A DNA stretch of 64,000 bases from Saxidomus purpurata (Eukaryota > Mollusca > Bivalvia > Venerida > Veneridae): assembly GCA_022818135.1 (NCBI GenBank), contig JAFMSR010000009.1:19791684-19855683 (forward strand), read 5' to 3'. Positions 59,289 to 64,000 of the stretch are shown piece after piece. The position numbers were made by a program, and so were the translations under genes. How positions within the stretch are numbered: position 1 is the stretch's first letter; each line of letters starts with the position of its first letter. The notes under the pieces were generated by a model. It was not told where the DNA came from. It saw only the letters and a program-made list of their open reading frames with translations, and did no database searches.

Positions 59289-60994
59289 CTATGAGGTGAG
59301 GGTAGGGGTTAGCACACCTTTCTTTGTTTTACTTTTAATTATATCCTTAGTACTAGGTATATTTTTGGGTGTTGTAATTTTGGGGTCAGATTTTTGGGTT
59401 TTGTCTTTGGTTTCTGTTGTAATTGGGGTGGGGGTGACAATAGGTGGGGGTATTTTATCTTGAGGAGTGTGCTTTATCTTGGCACACTTTGTTTCATATT
59501 CCTTTTGTTATCTTATTGTTTGTATCATTTATCTTTGATACGTATTTTCTGTACACGGGGCAAGTTTTGCTTGAACCCCAGTGATTACCCGAACAATTGA
59601 TGCATTTAAGTATTTGAGCCTGGCACATTGATAGTTCATGGTTGCCGGTACATTTCGGGCATTTGGTTTTATTTCGACATTGTCGTGTTTTGTGCCCTGG
59701 GGCTTGGCACTTACTACATCTTATGATACTTAATGTCGTTGGTTTAACTAATTCTTTTGAACCCACTAATTCTATTGGCATTTCTGAACAAGTAAAAGTT
59801 AAAATGATCTGATTTGTTTTTTCCCTTTTTCCCTTATTATTGATTTCTTTTTGCCGTATAGTGGCAATGTTTTTGTTGTTTTTCATGAGATTATTTTTGA
59901 ATTGTTCGGTGCTTTGGTTTTTTGGCACCTCTAGGACTCCCATACTTATGTTTGATATTTTTGGGGTTGGGGCTTTTTGTTTTCAATTTTAAGCTCATGT
60001 CTTCCAAACCTAAAATCTTTGATCTTTGTTTCAAAATCGGACCTAGCCTTGAAATATAAAATTCCTTTTGTTGCTTTCAATGTTTTTAATTTTGTCCCCC
60101 CCGAATTGTTGTTTTAAATTTTTTCTATTTCTAACAGTTTATGTGTGCTAAGCCCCCTTGAACCCCTTTTATAACCATATCGGTCCATTTTGGCGATTTT
60201 TCTTTTGTTACCTACTTTTGGTGATTTGGCCTGTTTTTGTGTGGTATGGGGGGTTGGGGTGGGGATAGTTTTTGTATCTTTTTGTATTCCCAAAGTTTTT
60301 CCCCTCCCTCCTCTAAAATTTGAAATTTATTTTTTAGTTGTATGGGTGATGTTGTTTTTGTATTTTCCTATCATTTTGGGGGTGGCATTAATTTCTATGG
60401 GTGTTAATGTTTGTATTTCTATATATTTCTTCTCTATTTCATTTGTTTTTGTACTACCTATTCTACTCTCACTAACATATTGTGTGGATGCATTATTAGT
60501 TACCACTTCTGTTTGGGTTCCTATGGACCTTGTGCACTTATTGTCATTGGCACTTGTGGTTTGAGTCTCTGTATTCCTAGTGCGCTTATTGTCATTGGCA
60601 CTTTTTTGTTGGGATTCTATGGGCAAGGTGTACTTATTGCCGATGGCACTGGCGTTTTGCGTTTCTACAGAGATTGTGCTCTTATTGATACTGGCACTGT
60701 TTGATTTCCTAGCTGCTTCTTTTCCTGCATTAAGTTCCACTACCCTAGCAAACAAAGCTTCAGCCATGGGTGGGACTGCCCTTTGATGTAATATGGCTTG
60801 AAGGGTGAGTATTAGTTCACGCCAACTAAAACTGTCTGATGTCATATGTGAATTATCACCAGCTACCTGCTCTATTAATCTAACTACTTTGCTCTGTTGA
60901 GCCCTACGTACTAAGTTATTTTTCGTTTGTGCTCCCTGACTGCTTTAGCTGCAGAGACTTTTGCCTTTGAAGCTAATTGTTTTATGTCACTCAT
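59289..60994 (-). pseudogene. LINE ORF1 (gag-like, CCHC knuckles), frameshifted
   Basis: It starts at MSDIKQLASKAKVSAAKAVR. After a frameshift near 60910 it continues through SWRELILTLQAILHQRAVPP, a 16-residue tandem repeat (about 60495-60690), a basic segment, and RSDFETKIKDFRFGRHELKI. It ends with three zinc knuckles: CSKCQAPGHKTRQC, CPKCTGNHELSMC and CINCSGNHWGSSKTC. Further frameshifts lie near 60110-59940 and at about 59495; the stop is at 59289. Role in the family: RNA binding and RNP formation. It is non-functional here. Confidence 0.8.
60495..60690 (-). repeat. 48-bp minisatellite inside LINE ORF1
   Basis: Four 16-residue units each start with Lys: KSTISVETQNASAIGN, KYTLPIESQQKSANDN, KRTRNTETQTTSANDN and KCTRSIGTQTEVVTNN. 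The last two carry TQT. Confidence 0.8.
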
Positions 60995-61020
60995 TGTTAT
61001 TTGTGTGTTTTGAACCTGAG

Positions 61021-64000
61021 ACTTAGAAAAAAAAAAAATTTTAATTTTGAGATTTTGAGATTTTTTTTTTTTTTAAATTTCAACTTGTAATATTTTCCCC
61101 TTAAAAAATATTTTTCTAGTAAATGTCTTTAATTTTCCTTCTATGTTGATAAAAACTTGTTTAATTAAGTGCTTATTGATTGTGACCTTAAAGCTAAATT
61201 GTTCTACTGACTGTGGTGGTAAAAGCTACACTATAAAGTATCACACAAAGACTAAAAGGTACCCTATTATATCCACTAACATTCCAACTTGAAGCCTATT
61301 TCACACCTTTCCTTGAAGTTGAGAAGTTTGACAATAGAAGTTAGCAAGGTGTTGGAAATAACTTGTAATTATTGTCTCTTATTTACTCAGCAATCAATAG
61401 AAAATAGACAATATAAATTCCCTACAGATCTAATTGCAGATAAGGACAAACTGGGAATAATTTTGACACGGCCTAATTACTATTTGTACAATGTATACAA
61501 TTAGCAGGAATTAGCTAATTACAGATGGGGTTTGATTGTAAGAAACCGTCTGCTTTTGTCCCTTAAACCTTTAATATCTTAAAAACTGCTTAAGTAATCT
61601 TTCTCAAATTTTGGTCACTGTTTATTTATTCATTAATTTCCATTCAAAGCTTATTATGAATGTCCTATTTGCTAAAATGACCGTGCCACTGGTCTTTTAG
61701 TTTGCTCTACCCCAAACTAACTTTTGTTATATTTCTTAATTTTTCCCTATTTACCCTTGAAATACCTTCAACCCCGCTAAACCTTGTTTCTCTTTCCCAC
61801 TGAAAAATAAGCTTTCTTTTTAGCGATTTACTAGATCTATTTGAATTACTAGTAAATACACTACGCTTACTAACAGGGTCTTGATTCTAATAATCAAGCC
61901 TTTTTCCTAACTTAGCTACTAAATTCTGTTTTGAAGAAAGATAGTCGGTTCACCTAAGTATTCCGGCTATCTTTTACCTAATTTTCAACAACTATTGCCC
62001 CAGACAAATGCTTTCCTATTTAAACTTTCTTACCCCACTTTTTATCTTTTCTTTACCCTTGTCTTTCCCGCTCGTAACTTATCCTATCCTTTATCCTTAA
62101 TCCTGATCGCGTATCCCTCCTAGTGGCATTAACTTACGAAAATAAGTTTAACTCTTAAACACTTCAACTTTTTAAAAAAAAAAAATATTTTTGAAAATTT
62201 TCTAAGTACGAAAAATTTTCGGACTTAGTTTATCTGAGTGACAATATCTGAGCACATGTTTTAACGTGTTGACAGGTCAACAGTCAGGCGCACTCTGACA
62301 AAAAATGGCCCATGTAACATCATGATGTTATACCCTGTAAGCCTAAAAATAGATTATTGGGTTCCCAATAAAATTTCCTCTCATTGACTGTGATATCTGT
62401 ACTTTCGTGTTAAAAATTCTCACTGTGATACCTTAAATTTCTGTTTACAATTGTTATAGTTTTGTAAATAAAATATGTAGTGTTATTTTACTTGTTTAAG
62501 TTCTGCTATTTTATTGAAATAAATTTGTAACACTTGTCTATATCAATATAATTGTCAATTTCTTAATTCGTAGTTTTTCGGTATAATAAAATGAATATCA
62601 CATGCACTTGAGGCTCCGCCTAGTTGACATTACTTTTCTCGGGTTCACAATATCTGCTATCACCCTCACCTGATATTTATATAATGACACGTGAAATCTG
62701 ACTTACATCTGTCAAAGCTTCAGTAATATTTCAAAAGCTATTAAAACCAAAAGCAATTTTCAAGTATCAAAAGTCAATGACCGGTGTAGCAATGCTTAGT
62801 TAGAAAACAGTGAATGCAATTTAATTTGTAGACGATCCGTTCAAGTTGCATAAATTCATTCCAAACATTTTACCCTTTGCAGACCATAAAACATATTAAA
62901 TTAATGTTCTTTACATATTTCAGATTAATCGCCGACGCTGCCCTTTTTATATTAATATGTTAAATTTCATTTATATTACAAGTTATACATTTTTCGCTTT
63001 CCTGCTAAATAAGTAATCAGACTGCATTGTATCTTATATTTTACATTTTTATATATCTTTCCTACATACATAAACAGACGGACCCTGGTGCTGTATATAC
63101 GAAACAACTCGAAATACAATACAGTACAAGCTGCTTTGTTATACAGAGTAAAGATCGCAGTAAGGTATTTGTTCACTATAATAGTCTTTGAAGTTGCTTC
63201 AACACCCGGGTTCTCTTTTGGGACAGCATTTACGTACAATACAGATTAAAATATAGATATATCAACTTTTTAATGTCATGATTAATTTTGAATGACATTG
63301 CGCTAAATCATATTTTCCAGACCCCATCATGCTGATTCTTGTATTATAGATTCTTTATTTGCATATATCACAATCATTTCCAAATTGGATGTATCAAATT
63401 TATTTTAAATGATAAAGAAATAGCATAGACATTTTTCTGATTAAAATAACATTAGTTTTGCCTTCAAAAACGTCTCATGCAATATTCCTATGAGAATTTA
63501 CTCTTCGCGTTTTATTTTGAAAATATAATTGTATATTCACCGGGTGAAAGGTTTTCGAAGAATTGAATGGTGTGGTCTCAGTGTGGGGTTTAGCTAATCT
63601 ATTTTACTTCGCTTTTTTGATTCACACACATATAATTTGATTTAAATGCGACAACACCGTGGAGTTCTATTGATAATAAGTATAAAAGGAAAAACACGAC
63701 GCATAATTATGTTCTTATCATGGAATTTAATCAGTGGCAGATTAGGCTTAGTCTAAGTGTAGATGAGAAATTTAAGGCTTTCTAACTTCCTTGTCAAGCC
63801 TATAACTGTATTAACCAATAGCAACAGTTTTGATATGATTGTTTTTCCCTTTTCTAATAGAATCATCGGTCCTTGCCTACATCGTATATGTAAACCGCCA
63901 ACGCCCACGGAATACCAAAACGGTCGAGAGTTTAGTTTATGAAATGTATGTATAAATCATGGCCAAAACTAATCAAATTCCCCAAAAAGGATGCGAACAT
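61021..64000. other. No gene recognised; possible LINE 5' UTR on the left
   Basis: Poly-A/T rich near 61030-61080 and 62170-62220. Only short ORFs; no motifs recognised. Confidence 0.4.

Larger units (their letters stand above)
55080..61020 (-). mobile_element. Degraded non-LTR retrotransposon with RNase H (I-superfamily type)
   Basis: The order on the minus strand is ORF1 with CCHC knuckles, then ORF2 with an exonuclease-type endonuclease, reverse transcriptase, RNase H and a C-terminal zinc motif. That order, including RNase H, is the plan of the I superfamily (for example Nimb- or I-like LINEs). At least six frameshifts break both ORFs, so this copy is dead. The ends are approximate. The A/T-rich stretch beyond 61020 may be 5' UTR and the sequence below 55134 is 3' UTR; no target-site duplication was identified. 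Confidence 0.85.

Noticed and set aside
60190..60564. 124-codon hydrophobic plus-strand ORF
   Set aside because: Antisense to LINE ORF1, whose motifs are clear.

Overview
The window reads as nuclear DNA of a bivalve-like mollusc. It is AT-rich, with genes in many short phase-consistent exons separated by long repeat-filled introns. It carries many tRNA-derived SINEs, a (CAA)n-tailed SINE, GTCCGTC/GACGGAC-type repeats ending in a GGCCCTCTTGTTT-like motif, and a very frequent TACATGTA palindrome. No bacterial, CRISPR or phage features are seen. The taxon is inferred from repeat style and protein families, not proven.

Two host genes can be assembled exon by exon, both on the minus strand. Gene 1 (17520 to 6550, five exons, 241 residues, apparently complete) encodes a signal peptide, two cadherin-like repeats and a hydrophobic C-terminus of GPI-signal type. 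Its intron 1 holds a 42-bp minisatellite, a SINE-type composite repeat and a nested insertion. Its intron 3 holds a 1.7-kb, 19-bp satellite with higher-order structure.

Gene 2 (51604 to 33435, eighteen coding exons, about 805 residues recovered, first exon not found) encodes a transmembrane metzincin of the M12B (ADAM/ADAMTS, mig-17-like) type. In order it has a prodomain, a furin-type site, a catalytic domain with HELGHSLGGVHDG, an ADAMTS-like cysteine-rich part, three CxxGD...CC..C modules, a Ser/Thr-rich stalk, one membrane span, and a cytoplasmic tail built of heptads carrying R-R-x-S motifs. All eighteen exons join in phase. One intron contains a tandem array of decayed copies of the start of the exon beside it.

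The rest is transposon-rich: a degraded I-superfamily-type LINE with RNase H (about 55.1-61.0 kb, minus strand), a 3' fragment of another LINE (28.6-29.8 kb, plus strand), three candidate TIR elements (3451-3978, 36514-37150, 49842-50033), at least ten tRNA-like SINE loci and several dispersed or tandem families. No gene was found at 1-6 kb, 17.6-33.4 kb (apart from repeats), 51.6-55.1 kb or 61-64 kb. Several poly-C/poly-A stretches, above all 52265-52432, look like consensus errors.
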